Under the pieces are notes generated by a model. It saw nothing but the letters and a program-made list of their open reading frames with translations, was not told the origin of the DNA and made no database searches. A program made the translations under genes and the position numbers. From Clostridia bacterium (GTDB taxonomy: Bacteria > Bacillota > Clostridia > Oscillospirales > CAG-272): a stretch of 64,000 nt of DNA. This document shows positions 33,933-44,358 of the stretch, one piece after another; position 1 is the first letter of the stretch; each line of letters starts with the position of its first letter. The DNA lies in assembly GCA_017399105.1 (NCBI GenBank), contig JAFQEJ010000055.1:1-64000 (forward strand), in the 5' to 3' direction.

Positions 33933-35090
33933 TTACTTGTTGTCTTTGCCTTCAGAAGATTTGTCATCCTCATCCTTCAGCGGAACCTGACCGATCAGCT
34001 CGTTTCCGCCGCCGTTCTTTGCAGCTTTTCTTGCTTCCTTCTCAGCCTTTTCTTCAGCCTGCTGAGCCTCGTAGGCAGCCATGTACTCCTCATCGTCAAT
34101 GCGATGGAGCGAGCGCACCAGCTTCTTGTCGCCCGAGGTAGCGGTCATGCCGCTGCCCTTCTTCTTCTTGGAGGGCTTTCCGCCGTATTCGCGCTCAGCC
34201 GCCTTGTAATCCTCCTCGGTAAAGGTGGGATAGGGCAGAATCTTAGTCAGAATGAACTGCTGCACAACGCCGAGAATGTTCTGGAAAATCCAGTAAACAC
34301 CCAGCACCGCCGGAACAGAGAAGGAAATCCATACGCTCATGAGAGGCATGGTAAAGTCCATGATCTTCATGGAGGCATTGCTCTGCGCATCCTGCTGAGG
34401 CTGATACATCAGCTTGCGGTTGAGGATCATGCTGCTGTAGCTGAATACAAAGGTCAGCACGGGAACCAGCAGCAGCCAGCCGGGCTCGGAAAGATTGGGC
34501 ACCTGAGACAGGTCAAAGCCTGTGCCGAACACATTGAAGTTGGGAAGCTCTGCAGCCGAAGCGATGGTCATTCCATTAATATCACCGAAGGAAGCGAAAT
34601 TCTGCTTCATGATCTCGACAACCTGGATCTGGGAGAGCACCTGCTTTTCGGCAAGCTGAACAATTTCACCGGCGCGTGTGGTGATGTTGGTGATGACCTC
34701 GGCAGACTGGAGGCAGAGATACTTCAGCGGATTGGTAACCACATGATAGAGCGAGAAAAGGATAGGCATCTGAAGCAGCATGGGAAGACAGCCACCCATG
34801 GGGTTGAAGTTCTCCTTCTGATAGAGAGCCATGATCTCTTCCTGCATTTTCTGCTTGGTCACGTTGTCGTCGCGTCCGGCATACTTGCTGCGGATAGCCT
34901 GTTCCTTGGGACGGAGTGAGGCCTGCTTGACCATGTTCTTCTGCTGTTTCCATCCGAGGGGGAAGAGTAATACCTTGATGACAATGGCAAAGAGCAGGAG
35001 TGCGATTGCGTAGTTGTTTGTCAGTGCGTAGCTGACCCGGATAATAAACCCGAGCGGGACATTCAGAATGTCGAAAATGTTTTCAAACAT
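33933..35090 (-). CDS. yidC: Membrane protein insertase YidC/Oxa1
   Basis: Inserts and folds membrane proteins, alone or with SecYEG. The 385-residue protein lacks the large periplasmic domain of Gram-negative YidC and shows the core NPMGGCLPMLLQMPILFSLY and the C-terminal VYWIFQNILGVVQQ segment. The first core helix reads FAIVIKVLLFPL, with Lys where the hydrophilic groove of most homologues has Arg. The tail from about 310 is long, charged and Lys/Glu-rich, suited to ribosome contact. Confidence 0.95.
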   Translation of the reverse strand: MFENIFDILNVPLGFIIRVSYALTNNYAIALLLFAIVIKVLLFPLGWKQQKNMVKQASLRPKEQAIRSKYAGRDDNVTKQKMQEEIMALYQKENFNPMGGCLPMLLQMPILFSLYHVVTNPLKYLCLQSAEVITNITTRAGEIVQLAEKQVLSQIQVVEIMKQNFASFGDINGMTIASAAELPNFNVFGTGFDLSQVPNLSEPGWLLLVPVLTFVFSYSSMILNRKLMYQPQQDAQSNASMKIMDFTMPLMSVWISFSVPAVLGVYWIFQNILGVVQQFILTKILPYPTFTEEDYKAAEREYGGKPSKKKKGSGMTATSGDKKLVRSLHRIDDEEYMAAYEAQQAEEKAEKEARKAAKNGGGNELIGQVPLKDEDDKSSEGKDNK

Positions 35091-35118
35091 CGATTTTTTC
35101 CTTTTGCCATTTTAATAT

Positions 35119-35343
35119 TCAGTTTTTTTTGCGTTTGGGTACGGGGTCATATCCGCCGCGCCCGAAGGGATTGCATCGCAGAATCCGCCAAAGGGACAGT
35201 GCAAGTCCTATAATACAGCCCCATTCGGAGATTGCCTCGATGGCATACTGACTGCATGTGGGTGTAAACCGACAGCAGGGGGCTTTCAGCGGGGAGATAT
35301 ATCTGCGATAGCAGGTAATGAGCCATATCAAAAGACGCTTCAT
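35119..35343 (-). CDS. yidD: Membrane protein insertion efficiency factor YidD
   Basis: A 74-residue member with the full family signature: [30 protein letters not shown] and the C-terminal [14 protein letters not shown]. It assists YidC-dependent insertion. Its ATG overlaps the rnpA stop (ATGA), so translation is coupled. Confidence 0.95.
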   Translation of the reverse strand: MKRLLIWLITCYRRYISPLKAPCCRFTPTCSQYAIEAISEWGCIIGLALSLWRILRCNPFGRGGYDPVPKRKKN

Positions 35344-35780
35344 GTCGCTTGGCTCCCGCCGACATCCGCTTTTGCAGAAGTCTGTTGTGCCGCATCCTTT
35401 ATGGGAGTCTCAGCCATCCCCAGCTTTTTCAGGCTGCGGAGAAGCTCTCTGTAAATATCGCTCGATTTTGCACCGACCGCCGCCTCGCGCGCGACGATAA
35501 CGATCAGATGACCTCCTCGGACATGAAGCTCACGGTCTGCAAGCCTGTAGCCCTCGCGGAGGATTCGTTTTACCCGATTGCGCACAACGGCGCCGCCAAG
35601 CTTTTTGGTAACGGTAAGACCGATGCGGTTCACCTTGATTTTCTGCGGGTGAGCCTTTCTCAGCGCCGCTGCCTTTCTGTCGGGAAGCACATAGAGAACG
35701 CAGTATTTTCCTGCCTGTTTTCTGCCCTTCGCGTAAACCTTGCCATAAAGGTGGTTTTCGCAGATGGCTCTGAACTTCAT
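35340..35780 (-). CDS. rnpA: Ribonuclease P protein component
   Basis: Basic protein cofactor of RNase P, which matures tRNA 5' ends. The family core [13 protein letters not shown] lies in the middle, with [18 protein letters not shown] overlapping it. At 146 residues it has a C-terminal extension of about 25 residues beyond most homologues ([13 protein letters not shown]). Sits between rpmH and yidD in the standard order. Confidence 0.93.
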   Translation of the reverse strand: MKFRAICENHLYGKVYAKGRKQAGKYCVLYVLPDRKAAALRKAHPQKIKVNRIGLTVTKKLGGAVVRNRVKRILREGYRLADRELHVRGGHLIVIVAREAAVGAKSSDIYRELLRSLKKLGMAETPIKDAAQQTSAKADVGGSQAT

Positions 35781-35951
35781 CCTGGCACTTCCTTTCGCTT
35801 ACCTCAGCATTCAATCGGGCGGACAGAGTCCGGACGGTAAATTCGGACAATATCCCGACGCTGAAAAAACCGCTGATCGGATGGCTGAACTTGGGTCAGT
35901 GCTCCTTCGGCGGCTTTCAGCATATCAAATGGCAGCCAATGCTGCATCAAC

Positions 35952-36086
35952 TCAATATGTGAGTCTGGCTCTTGCCTTCATACGTCTTCTCTTGAGAACT
36001 TTTCTGCCGTTGGCGGTGCTCATTCTCTTTCTGAAGCCGTGCTCCTTCTTTCTCTGGCGCTTCTTGGGCTGGTATGTTCTAAGCAT
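35952..36086 (-). CDS. rpmH: 50S ribosomal protein L34
   Basis: A 44-residue, highly basic protein: [20 protein letters not shown] at the start and [12 protein letters not shown] at the end, the invariant bacterial L34 pattern. The ATG at 36086 follows GCGAGGTG. The open frame upstream is non-conserved leader sequence. Confidence 0.95.
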   Translation of the reverse strand: MLRTYQPKKRQRKKEHGFRKRMSTANGRKVLKRRRMKARARLTY

Positions 36087-36209
36087 TTTGGCACCTCGCT
36101 TTCTTATGTGGGAAGCCGTGCGCGCTCCCCGATATTTCAAGCCGCCTCTGAAATGCTCTCCACCGGTGAAATACCGATCGAGACTGCGGCTCATTTTGCG
36201 ACACTTTCA

Positions 36210-36239
36210 ATTATATACCGATTTCACACCCTTTGTCAA
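36210..36239 (-). promoter_or_regulatory. Sigma-A promoter of the rpmH operon
   Basis: On the minus strand TTGACA (36239-36234), 18-base spacer, TATAAT (36215-36210). Confidence 0.8.
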
Positions 36240-36279
36240 GAGCTTTTTTATCTTTTTCCGAAAATTTAATAATATAGCC

Positions 36280-36308
36280 TTGATTAAGTTTCTTCTTTAT
36301 GATATAAT
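36280..36308 (+). promoter_or_regulatory. Sigma-A promoter of dnaA
   Basis: TTGATT (36280-36285), 17-base spacer, TATAAT (36303-36308). The leader to the dnaA start is about 170 bases. No DnaA box is visible here, so classic autoregulation at this promoter is not supported. Confidence 0.8.
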
Positions 36309-36485
36309 ATAACAGGATTTTAGTATGGATTTTTCGGTAATTTTTTTTTGAGAATCGGGCGATCCGGAGTCTTGATCGGATATATGGAGAGTTTATTCAG
36401 CTGAAAGAAGATCTTCTCAATCCATATCGCGAACAAGTTACGCCGGGCACCTCCATTCCCCAGGACCTCACAAAGGAGTGACAAC

Positions 36486-37916
36486 ATGAACACCCACGAT
36501 ATCGTATGGAACCTCGTCTTAAACGAGCTGAAAATCACCATCAACGAAGACATCGTAGAAAAGCTTCTCACAGGCATTGAGCTGGCGCTCCTTTCCGAAA
36601 AGGTCGCTGTCCTCGTTGTCCGTGTGGAGCATCAGAAATTTTTTATTGAACAGCTTTATCTCTCCCATATCAAGGGAGCCTTTCTCAAGGTTATGGGCAT
36701 TGAGCTCGATATCTACGTCCGCTATTTCAAGCCGGGTGAGGAAGCCGATCTGCGTGAATTCAGCTTTACCCGCGATATTCACGATGAAACGCCCCTCCAG
36801 TTTCCCCCCATTCCCGAGAAAAAGGAGATCAAAAAGCCCGAGATTTACGGCAACAGCGAGGATCCCACCGTTCGTGCCGCCCATATCGCAAACGGCGGAG
36901 ACTATACCTTCGAAAACTTCATCGTGGGCAACTCCAACAAGTTCGCCCATGCTGCCTGCACTGCCGTGGCAGTAGCTCCCGCAAAGGATTACAACCCCCT
37001 CTTTATCTACGGCCCCAGCGGTCTCGGTAAAACCCATCTGCTTTATGCGATTATCAACCGCATCATGACAGACAATCCCGGCTTCCGCTATGTATACGTC
37101 AACGGCGAGGAATTCACCAACCAGATGATCGACTCGCTCTCACGCAACAATCCTGCCGAATTCAGAGCAAAGTACCGCAACGCCGACATGCTGCTCATCG
37201 ACGATATCCAGTTCATCGCAGGACGCGAAGCCACCCAGGAGGAATTCTTCCACACCTTCAACGCCCTCTACAACGAGAAAAAGCAGATCATCATGACCTC
37301 CGACCGTCCGCCCCGCGATATCAAGACCCTGGAGGACAGACTCAAGACGAGATTCGAGTGGGGTCTGATTGCAGACATTCAGCCGCCGGATTTTGAGCTG
37401 CGCATCGCGATCATGAAGAAGAAAGCCGAGATGATCGGTCTGATGATCCCCAATGACGTGCTCAACTTCCTTGCCGAGAACATCAAGAGCAACATCCGCC
37501 AGATCGAAGGTGCGGTCAAGAAGATCGGTGCTCAGTCCTTCTTAAACGGCGTGCCGGTTTCCATCGGTCTTGCAAGAGAATGTATCAACGATATCATCGA
37601 TTCCACCAAAATGAGCGCCGTAACACCCGAAAAAATCATCGAGGCGGTAGCTCACAAGCACGGACTGTCCCCGGAGGATCTCAAGGGCAAGAAGCGCACA
37701 AAGGAAATCGCCCGCGCCCGTCACATTGCCATCTACATCACCCGCGAAATGACCGATATGTCGCTGCCCGCCATCGGAAAGGTATTCTCGAGGGATCATA
37801 CAACGGTGATGTCCTCCATTGATGTAGTCGAGAGCGAGCTGCAGGAGGATTCGGCATTCGATAACGAGATTCAGCTTCTGATGAACGATATCAAGGACGA
37901 TAAAATCTCCAAATAA
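36486..37916 (+). CDS. dnaA: Chromosomal replication initiator protein DnaA
   Basis: AAA+ protein that binds the origin and opens DNA. The 476-residue protein has the N-terminal DnaB-binding domain I, a linker (about 95-130), the ATPase core with Walker A GPSGLGKTH at about residue 176 and Walker B LLIDDIQFI, and the C-terminal helix-turn-helix with the signature FSRDHTTVMSSI that reads DnaA boxes. AAAGGAG precedes ATG 36486. Confidence 0.97.
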   Translation: MNTHDIVWNLVLNELKITINEDIVEKLLTGIELALLSEKVAVLVVRVEHQKFFIEQLYLSHIKGAFLKVMGIELDIYVRYFKPGEEADLREFSFTRDIHDETPLQFPPIPEKKEIKKPEIYGNSEDPTVRAAHIANGGDYTFENFIVGNSNKFAHAACTAVAVAPAKDYNPLFIYGPSGLGKTHLLYAIINRIMTDNPGFRYVYVNGEEFTNQMIDSLSRNNPAEFRAKYRNADMLLIDDIQFIAGREATQEEFFHTFNALYNEKKQIIMTSDRPPRDIKTLEDRLKTRFEWGLIADIQPPDFELRIAIMKKKAEMIGLMIPNDVLNFLAENIKSNIRQIEGAVKKIGAQSFLNGVPVSIGLARECINDIIDSTKMSAVTPEKIIEAVAHKHGLSPEDLKGKKRTKEIARARHIAIYITREMTDMSLPAIGKVFSRDHTTVMSSIDVVESELQEDSAFDNEIQLLMNDIKDDKISK

Positions 37917-38321
37917 GCTCTGCGGGATAAAAAGTTTTCCACACTCGGTGGAAAAGCCTGTGGAAAAGTCTGTTGGAAGACTTGGGAAAAGCTGTTTAAT
38001 TGCTGAGGATAACTTTCTCTCCCAAACTTCACCAGCAACAAATGCAAAAAGCTGAAAATTCTGCTCTTTCCACACCCTTTCAAGAGGATTCCAACAGGAA
38101 AAAAATGCTTTTCAACATCCGCTCCCACAGGCGTTTTGCCTTGTAAAATATGGACATTTCGGGCTTTTCCACAGTTTCAACACGCCCTACTACTACGACT
38201 ACTACTTAAATATATATATTTATTTTTATTTATCTTTCTCTTTTTCTTTATAAAAGAGTCACAGAGATGCAGCCTGACGCTGCTTCTGCAAATCCGAAAA
38301 ACATTTTATGGAGATATAAGC
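37917..38321. promoter_or_regulatory. Chromosomal origin of replication (oriC), dnaA-dnaN spacer
   Basis: DnaA-box-like 9-mers: TTTTCCACA at 37935-37943 and 38165-38173, its reverse at 37959-37967, plus weaker matches near 38005 and 38075. Directly after the last box come a short GC stretch, the DnaA-trio-like tract CTACTACTACGACTACTACT (38187-38206) and an AT-rich unwinding element TTAAATATATATATTTATTT (38206 on). This is the box, trio and unwinding order described for B. subtilis. Confidence 0.9.
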
Positions 38322-39461
38322 ATGAAAATTGTATTTGAAAAAGCGAAACTGCTTGATGCGATTGCACCTGCGCTGGGCGTGGTATCCGACCGCAACACCA
38401 TGACTGCCATCGAGGGTATCCTCGTTGCATCGGCAGGCTCCGACAAGGTAGAGATCAGCGCATACGACCTGGAAAAAGGCATGAAGACCTCCCTCGAGGC
38501 AAGAGTGGTGGATCCCGGAAGCTGTGTCATCAATGCTGGCAAGCTGAGCCGCATTCTGAGAGTTATGCCCGATGCCGACATTACAATCGAGGTCAATGAC
38601 CGCGGCGTTGCGAAGATTCATTCGGGCAAGAGCAAGTTTGAGCTGCATGTACTGCCTGCAGAGGATTTCCCTCATCTTCCCGAGCTTTCGGGTGAGCGCG
38701 GCTTTACACTGCCCCAGGCTGAGTTCAAAAAGATTGTTTCTCAGATTTCCCATGCCATCGCACAGAACGATCAGCGTCCTGCCATCAACGGTGCCTTTAT
38801 CACCATCAAGGGAAGCAAAATGACAGCGGTTGCCACCGACGGAAGCCGCATTGCCCTGCGGGAGAAGGTCTGCGAGTTCGGCAATCTGAACCGTTCGGGT
38901 GAGGAGCTTGATCTGGAGTTTATCGTTCCCGGCAAGGCACTGGGCGAGGTCATGAAGCTGCTCGAGGGTGAAGGCGATGTAACCATCATGCTGGGCAGAA
39001 AGCATGCGATTTTCGTCTGCGGCGAGGTTTGCTTCTTCACCCGAATGATTGACAGCGAATACATCAATTACGAGAGATTTATTCCCACCGAGTCGAAGAT
39101 GAGTGCGGTGGTTGATCGCGAGAAGCTGATTTCGGCACTGGAATGTGCGCTGCTTGTGACCGAGGACAGGACGCTTGGACAGGCGAAGAGTCCGGTCAAG
39201 CTGAATTTTGAGGATGGAAGTCTTTCGATTTCCTCCACATCGGTGAGCGGAAGCTTTGCCGACGAGATCGAGATTGAGAAGGACGGATGCGATCTTCTCA
39301 TCGGCTTCAACTGCAGATATTTACTGGATGCACTGCGTGCGGCTGAAGGCGAGAAGGTGAAGATCAGCGGTTCGACTTCGCTGATTTGTGTGCTTATTGA
39401 AGCGGTGGAGGAGAAGGAAGAGGATCGGTTCCTCTATCTGGTACTGCCGGTGAAGATGTAA
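38322..39461 (+). CDS. dnaN: DNA polymerase III beta sliding clamp
   Basis: Ring-shaped processivity clamp, 379 residues in three similar domains. MKIVFEKAKLLDAIAPALG is the family N terminus; RPAINGAFI and VATDGSRIALREK mark the middle domain and the C terminus ends YLVLPVKM. ATG 38322 follows TATGGAGATATAAG; the longer open frame crosses the origin and is excluded. Confidence 0.97.
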   Translation: MKIVFEKAKLLDAIAPALGVVSDRNTMTAIEGILVASAGSDKVEISAYDLEKGMKTSLEARVVDPGSCVINAGKLSRILRVMPDADITIEVNDRGVAKIHSGKSKFELHVLPAEDFPHLPELSGERGFTLPQAEFKKIVSQISHAIAQNDQRPAINGAFITIKGSKMTAVATDGSRIALREKVCEFGNLNRSGEELDLEFIVPGKALGEVMKLLEGEGDVTIMLGRKHAIFVCGEVCFFTRMIDSEYINYERFIPTESKMSAVVDREKLISALECALLVTEDRTLGQAKSPVKLNFEDGSLSISSTSVSGSFADEIEIEKDGCDLLIGFNCRYLLDALRAAEGEKVKISGSTSLICVLIEAVEEKEEDRFLYLVLPVKM

Positions 39462-39530
39462 GGGGATTGGGAAAGGGTTTTTGAGGTGCTTCGAGTCGAG
39501 GTATGGCTAAAGTTGATTATTCTCCCTTTA

Positions 39531-39601
39531 TTTCTTTCGGGTAGGCGAAAGCAAAGTAACAAACCGATACAATCACATCCGCTGAATGATATTCGAAGTG
39601 A
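39531..39601 (+). repeat. Tail module of the composite repeat, upstream of recF
   Basis: TTTCTTTCGGGTAGGCGAAA, GCAAAGTAACAAACCG and CATCCGCTGAATGATATTCG then AAGTGA. The same tail precedes the lipoprotein gene (to about 44935) and recX (to 49274). Confidence 0.75.
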
Positions 39602-39658
39602 TCCCCTCCCCTTCATAAATCCCAACTCAAACAAAATTTCAACCATGGACAATACGTG

Positions 39659-40744
39659 ATGATCATCACATCAATCACCTACAAAAACTTTCGCAATATC
39701 GGCGAAACCACCCTCGCCCTGTCCGAGGGGGTCAATATCCTCTGCGGCAATAATGCCCAGGGAAAAACCAATGCCCTTGAGGGTGTCTATATCTTCGCCG
39801 GAGGTCGCTCCTTCCGTACACCGAGAGAAAAAGAGCTCATCCGCTTCGGCGAAAAATCCGCCTCCCTCGAGCTTTCTTATCATACGGCAGAGCGCAATCG
39901 CTCCCTTTCAATCAAATTCACCTCCGACGGAAAACGCCAGTGTGAAAAAAACGGCGTAAAGCTCCGGAAAATGTCCGAGTTTATCGGTAACTTCCGCGCC
40001 GTCCTCTTCTGCCCGGGGCACCTCGCCATCGTGAGAGAAGGTCCCTCCATGAGACGAAATTTCCTCGATGTGGCACTTTCTCAGCTGGAGCCTGTCTATG
40101 TGGCTTCGCTGCAGCGCTATAATGCGGTGCTGGCAAGGAGAAATAAGCTGCTGGATGATTGGCAGAATCAGTCTCCCGCATCCCGTTCTACCCTCGATCT
40201 GTGGGATGAACAGCTCGCCCGTGAAGCCGCCATGATTTCGGCAAAGCGTGCACAGTATGTGGAGCGGCTCGGTGAGATTGTCGACGGGATTTTCGCCGAA
40301 ATGACCTCATCCCGCGAGTCGGTGAGACTGGAATATAAAAAGCCGATGACAGAAGGCGAGTACATGGATGCGCTGAAAAACCTGCGGGAGCGCGAAATAA
40401 GGCTCGGTACGACCCTTTGCGGTACTCACAGGGATGATATTGCCATTTATCTGAACGGCCGCGAGGCGAGGCTTTACGGCTCTCAGGGACAGCAGCGATC
40501 GGTGGCACTGGCGATGAAGCTTGCCGAAGGAGCCATCTCAAAGGAGAAGAGCGGCGAGTGGCCGGTATTTTTACTGGACGACATTTTAAGCGAGCTTGAC
40601 GAGGAGCGGCGCGAGTATGTACTTGGCGGGCTTACCGGCAGGCAGGTGCTTATCACGGCATGTGAGCGCGGATTATTTGCGCAGAAGGGCGGCAGCTTAT
40701 GGCATGTTGCCGACGGGACATATGTGAAGGAGGATGGAGAATGA
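39659..40744 (+). CDS. recF: DNA replication and repair protein RecF
   Basis: SMC-like ATPase that helps load RecA at single-strand gaps. Walker A GNNAQGKTN near residue 32, the signature region LYGSQGQQRSVALAMKLAEG and Walker B FLLDDILSELDEERR. The 361-residue length is normal. Start ATG 39659 (a GTG codon lies directly before it); no strong ribosome site is seen. The small S4-domain gene yaaA that usually lies between dnaN and recF is absent; a repeat module occupies that place. Confidence 0.95.
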   Translation: MIITSITYKNFRNIGETTLALSEGVNILCGNNAQGKTNALEGVYIFAGGRSFRTPREKELIRFGEKSASLELSYHTAERNRSLSIKFTSDGKRQCEKNGVKLRKMSEFIGNFRAVLFCPGHLAIVREGPSMRRNFLDVALSQLEPVYVASLQRYNAVLARRNKLLDDWQNQSPASRSTLDLWDEQLAREAAMISAKRAQYVERLGEIVDGIFAEMTSSRESVRLEYKKPMTEGEYMDALKNLREREIRLGTTLCGTHRDDIAIYLNGREARLYGSQGQQRSVALAMKLAEGAISKEKSGEWPVFLLDDILSELDEERREYVLGGLTGRQVLITACERGLFAQKGGSLWHVADGTYVKEDGE

Positions 40745-40992
40745 TTTTTCTGCATCTTGGCGGCGGCGGTGTGATTCCGACAAACAGAATTATCGGGATT
40801 TTTGACATGGACACTGCCACGGTTTCGTCTCAGACGAGGGCATTTTTGTCCCGGGCGGAGAAGCGCGGGATTTTAAAGAGCGAGAATTTGAAGGACATTC
40901 CGAAGTCCTTTGTGCTCACCGACGAGGGCGTTTGTATGTCGACGCTGGCGCCGGCGTCGCTTGCCGGACGGGTGGGGAAATATGATGCTTAG
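40741..40992 (+). CDS. remB: RemB/DUF370 extracellular matrix regulator
   Basis: A 83-residue member of the YaaB/RemB family, recognised by MIFLHLGGGGVIPTNRIIGI and its place directly after recF. The RemA/RemB family includes DNA-binding regulators of biofilm and osmolyte genes in Bacillus. ATG overlaps the recF stop (ATGA). Confidence 0.85.
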   Translation: MIFLHLGGGGVIPTNRIIGIFDMDTATVSSQTRAFLSRAEKRGILKSENLKDIPKSFVLTDEGVCMSTLAPASLAGRVGKYDA

Positions 40993-40995
40993 GAA

Positions 40996-41326
40996 GCATC
41001 GAGTCGCACCAAACCTAACTTTATCGGAAGAAATCCCACGATCGGGTGCAGACGCCATATGCAGCTAAGCCATGTTTAGGGGCTTGGAGGATGGACACTG
41101 CAGCGACAGATTCCGTGGGAATACCGCAATGAAGAAACTAAATCGTTTCCACCACCGACACCCAAGCGCACTACATCGTGACGTCTCGCCAAAAGAAACA
41201 ATTAGATCAGTGTCAATACGTTTGAACAAACTCTCCCCAACCATTGTGGAAAACCTTAAATATAGATAACGTTAGTCTCCCCTGACGCATATCGAGCTCT
41301 CTCCCGGTTGCTATTATGTGCGATTA
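40996..41326. repeat. Composite noncoding repeat, copy A
   Basis: Begins GCATCGAGTCGCACCAAACC and runs through CCCACGATCGGGTGCAGACG, TTCCGTGGGAATACCGCA, GTGACGTCTCGCCAAAAGAA, TTGTGGAAAACCTTAAATAT and CGGTTGCTATTATGTGCGAT. Most of the 435-base remB-gyrA gap. Copies B and C are at 44359 and 48881. Confidence 0.85.
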
Positions 41327-41364
41327 CGAAAACAATATAATTTTTATCATAGATACTACAATAT

Positions 41365-41379
41365 GGAGGAAGTATGTGA
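41365..41379 (+). promoter_or_regulatory. Start-stop element upstream of gyrA
   Basis: GGAGGAAGTATGTGA: a perfect ribosome site four bases before ATG (41374) that is immediately followed by TGA, in the same frame as gyrA and 54 bases before its ATG. Confidence 0.6.
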
Positions 41380-41427
41380 CACCTACAGATCACCCCCGAC
41401 CTGTACTCCCGTCACTGCGCCGCTGAA

Positions 41428-43980
41428 ATGGAAGAAATCACAGCATTTGAAAATCAAAAAATCCTCGACGTCGGCATCGAGAAGGAGGTCAAGCAGTCCT
41501 TTATCGAGTATGCCATGAGTGTTATCGTCTCCCGTGCGCTGCCCGATGTGCGTGATGGTCTTAAGCCTGTTCACCGTCGTATTCTCTATGCGATGTACGA
41601 GGATAATCTCACCTACGATAAATCCTACCGTAAATCGGCAACGACCGTCGGTAATGTGCTGGGACGTTATCATCCCCACGGTGATACCGCCGTCTATGAC
41701 TCTATGGTCCGCCTTGCACAGCCCTTCTCGATGAGATATCCCCTCATCGACGGTCAGGGTAACTTCGGTAATATCGACGGCGACGGCGCTGCTGCTTACC
41801 GTTATACCGAGGCAAGACTGGCGCGCTTTGCCAATGAAATGATGACCAGTATTGAGAAAGAGGTCGTCAATTTCTCGCCCAACTTCGATAATAAGCTGCA
41901 GGAGCCGGATGTGCTCCCCGCAAGCTTCCCCAATCTGCTGGTCAACGGCTCTGTGGGCATCGCTGTCGGTATGGCGACCAATATTCCTCCCCATAATCTG
42001 GGAGAGGTCATCGATGGTACCATACATCTGCTGGAAAATCCCGATGCCACCATTCCCGATCTGATGAACTTTATCAAGGGTCCCGACTTCCCGACCTATG
42101 CTACCATCTGCGGTATGTCGGGCATCCAGTCCACCTATATGACCGGTCACGGCAGAATCATCGTCCGCTCCAAGGCTGAGGTGGATGAGGAAAAGCACCG
42201 CATCATTGTCACCGAAATTCCCTATCAGGTCAATAAGCAGATGCTGGTCGAATCGATGGCAGACTGTGTCAAGACCAAGAAAATCGAGGGCATCACAGGC
42301 ATCAACGACGCAACCGGTCAGGCGGGCATCAAGATTGTCATCGACTACCGCCGCGATGCCAACGGACAGGTGATTTTAAATCAGCTCTATAAGTATACAC
42401 AGCTTCAGGATACCTTCGCTGCCAATATGCTGGCACTTGTGGACGGCGAGCCGAAGATTCTCAATCTGAAGCAGATTCTTCAGCGCTATATCATGCACCG
42501 TGAAGAGGTTACCGTCCGCCGCGTGCAGTTCGATCTGAAGAAGGCGCGCCACGATGCACACATCAACGAGGGCTACAAAATTGCCATCGACAACATTGAG
42601 GCGGTCATTGCCATCATCCGCGGCTCGGCTTCGATTTCGGATGCAAAGGTACAGCTGATGGAAAGCTTCGGTCTCACCGAAATTCAGGCGCAGGCGATTG
42701 TCGAGATGACACTGGGACGTCTTTCGGGCATGGAGCGTCAGAAAATCGAGGACAGACTGGCAAAGCTCCACGCAACCATCGAGGAGCTGGAGGGCATTCT
42801 CGCTTCCGAGGGCAAGATCAAGGAGATCATCAAAACCGAGCTGCTCGAGATCAAGGATCGCTACTCCGACCCGAGACGCACCGAGATTGTGCCTGTTCAT
42901 GACGAGATCATTTACGAGGATCTCATCGACCGCCACACCTGCGTGCTGACCATGACCCGCGACGGATATATCAAGCGTCAGCCCTCCGACACCTACACGG
43001 CGCAGAAGCGCGGCGGCAAGGGTATCATCGGCATGGGCACCAAGGAAGAGGATCTGGTGGAGAATGTGCTCGCCATGAATTCTCACGCGCTGCTGATGAT
43101 GTTCACCAACCGCGGCAGGGTACACACAAGAAAGGCTTATCTGATTCCCGAGGCGGGAAGAACTGCCAAGGGCACCAATATTGTCAACATTCTCGATCTG
43201 GAGCAGGGCGAGAAGATCACGGCGATGCTGCCTGTCAACTCCTTTGCCCAAGAGGAATATCTCTTCATGGTAACCAGATTCGGCATTGTGAAGCGCACGC
43301 CTCTTTACGAGTTCGAATATCAGCGCAAGGGCGGTAAGATTGCCATTTCGCTGGATGAAGGCGATGAGCTGGTCTTTGTACGCCGCGCTACCGATGAGGA
43401 CGAGATCATGATTGCCACCCGCGGTGGTCTGGCGGTGAGATTCCGCGTAGGCGATGTAAGACCCATGGGACGTTCTGCCCGCGGTGTAATCGGTATTCGT
43501 CTGGAAGAGGGCGACGAGGTTGCGGGAGCGACGATTGTTGACAATGAAAAGACTCTGCTGACCATCTGCGAGGGCGGATACGGAAAGCGCTGCGAATTTA
43601 ATGAATATTCTGCACACAGCCGCGGCACCAAGGGTGTATGCTGTCACAGAATCAGCGACAAGACCGGACTTCTCGCCGGCATTGCGGCGGTCAATGAGAG
43701 CGATGACATCATGATGATCACCGACGAGGGAACCATCATCCGTACACCTGCGGCAGGAATTCCTGTTTACGGCAGAACAGCCGGCGGTGTTATTGTGATG
43801 CGTCTTGCCGAGGGCTCGAGCATTGTGAACTTCTCGCGCATTGAGAGCGAAGAGGAGCAGGAGAAGGAGATTGAGGCGGCATCTCAGGCACAGGTTGATG
43901 TGGGGGATGATGCTGAGGATATGGATATCGATGCTGACACCGATGCGGTGGAGATCAGCGGCGAGGATGATGATATTTGA
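41428..43980 (+). CDS. gyrA: DNA gyrase subunit A
   Basis: Breakage-reunion subunit of gyrase, 850 residues. Active-site tyrosine in the AATTVGN-like region ([19 protein letters not shown] leads into it; the catalytic Tyr follows in [11 protein letters not shown]), QRDR reading GDTAVYD (Thr at the E. coli Ser83 position, Asp87 kept), and the C-terminal GyrA beta-pinwheel with QRGGKG-like [12 protein letters not shown]. An acidic tail ends the protein. The ATG chosen lacks a good ribosome site; the only strong one lies at 41365, in front of the ATG-TGA described separately. Confidence 0.95.
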   Translation: MEEITAFENQKILDVGIEKEVKQSFIEYAMSVIVSRALPDVRDGLKPVHRRILYAMYEDNLTYDKSYRKSATTVGNVLGRYHPHGDTAVYDSMVRLAQPFSMRYPLIDGQGNFGNIDGDGAAAYRYTEARLARFANEMMTSIEKEVVNFSPNFDNKLQEPDVLPASFPNLLVNGSVGIAVGMATNIPPHNLGEVIDGTIHLLENPDATIPDLMNFIKGPDFPTYATICGMSGIQSTYMTGHGRIIVRSKAEVDEEKHRIIVTEIPYQVNKQMLVESMADCVKTKKIEGITGINDATGQAGIKIVIDYRRDANGQVILNQLYKYTQLQDTFAANMLALVDGEPKILNLKQILQRYIMHREEVTVRRVQFDLKKARHDAHINEGYKIAIDNIEAVIAIIRGSASISDAKVQLMESFGLTEIQAQAIVEMTLGRLSGMERQKIEDRLAKLHATIEELEGILASEGKIKEIIKTELLEIKDRYSDPRRTEIVPVHDEIIYEDLIDRHTCVLTMTRDGYIKRQPSDTYTAQKRGGKGIIGMGTKEEDLVENVLAMNSHALLMMFTNRGRVHTRKAYLIPEAGRTAKGTNIVNILDLEQGEKITAMLPVNSFAQEEYLFMVTRFGIVKRTPLYEFEYQRKGGKIAISLDEGDELVFVRRATDEDEIMIATRGGLAVRFRVGDVRPMGRSARGVIGIRLEEGDEVAGATIVDNEKTLLTICEGGYGKRCEFNEYSAHSRGTKGVCCHRISDKTGLLAGIAAVNESDDIMMITDEGTIIRTPAAGIPVYGRTAGGVIVMRLAEGSSIVNFSRIESEEEQEKEIEAASQAQVDVGDDAEDMDIDADTDAVEISGEDDDI

Positions 43981-44163
43981 TGCACACCACCCCAGCCCCA
44001 GTCCAAGCCTCGCTTTCGGGTGAGGCGGCACACCTTGCACGCGAACTTGTTCGCGTTGGTGACGGAGAGGGCAACGAAAGGTAAAAGTAAGTTATAATTG
44101 AGATAACAGCGGGAGCGTTAATGAAGCGCCTTGGATGAGACTCAGCGGAGTTGTTTGTACAGG

Positions 44164-44262
44164 TTTGTTACTTTGCTTTCGCGTGCCCGAAATGAAACAG
44201 ACGTATTTTGCTTCGCAAAAAACGTCCCCAAAGAAAGGGGCACCAAGGGGGTTCCCCCTTGG
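44164..44262 (-). repeat. Inverted fragment of the composite repeat tail
   Basis: GTTACTTTGCTTTCGCGTGCCCGAA...AAAGAAAGGGGCACCAAGGG matches the GGTTACTTTCTTTCGG/GGGGCACC part of copies B and C in reverse. The 180 bases before it hold only small hairpins such as GCGAACTTGTTCGC. Confidence 0.65.
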
Positions 44263-44358
44263 ATTCTCCTGCGGCAGCTATAAGCGTTACTAAGTACAAC
44301 TGGTGAACAGCTTGATAATCGTTAGGGGAGGCGAGCGTTAGGGTGCAGATTTCATTTC

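Noticed and set aside
41374..41430. TGA read as a sense codon in gyrA
   Set aside because: TGA is used as a normal stop by many genes here (pyrD, rsmG, recF, recX), so code reassignment is excluded.
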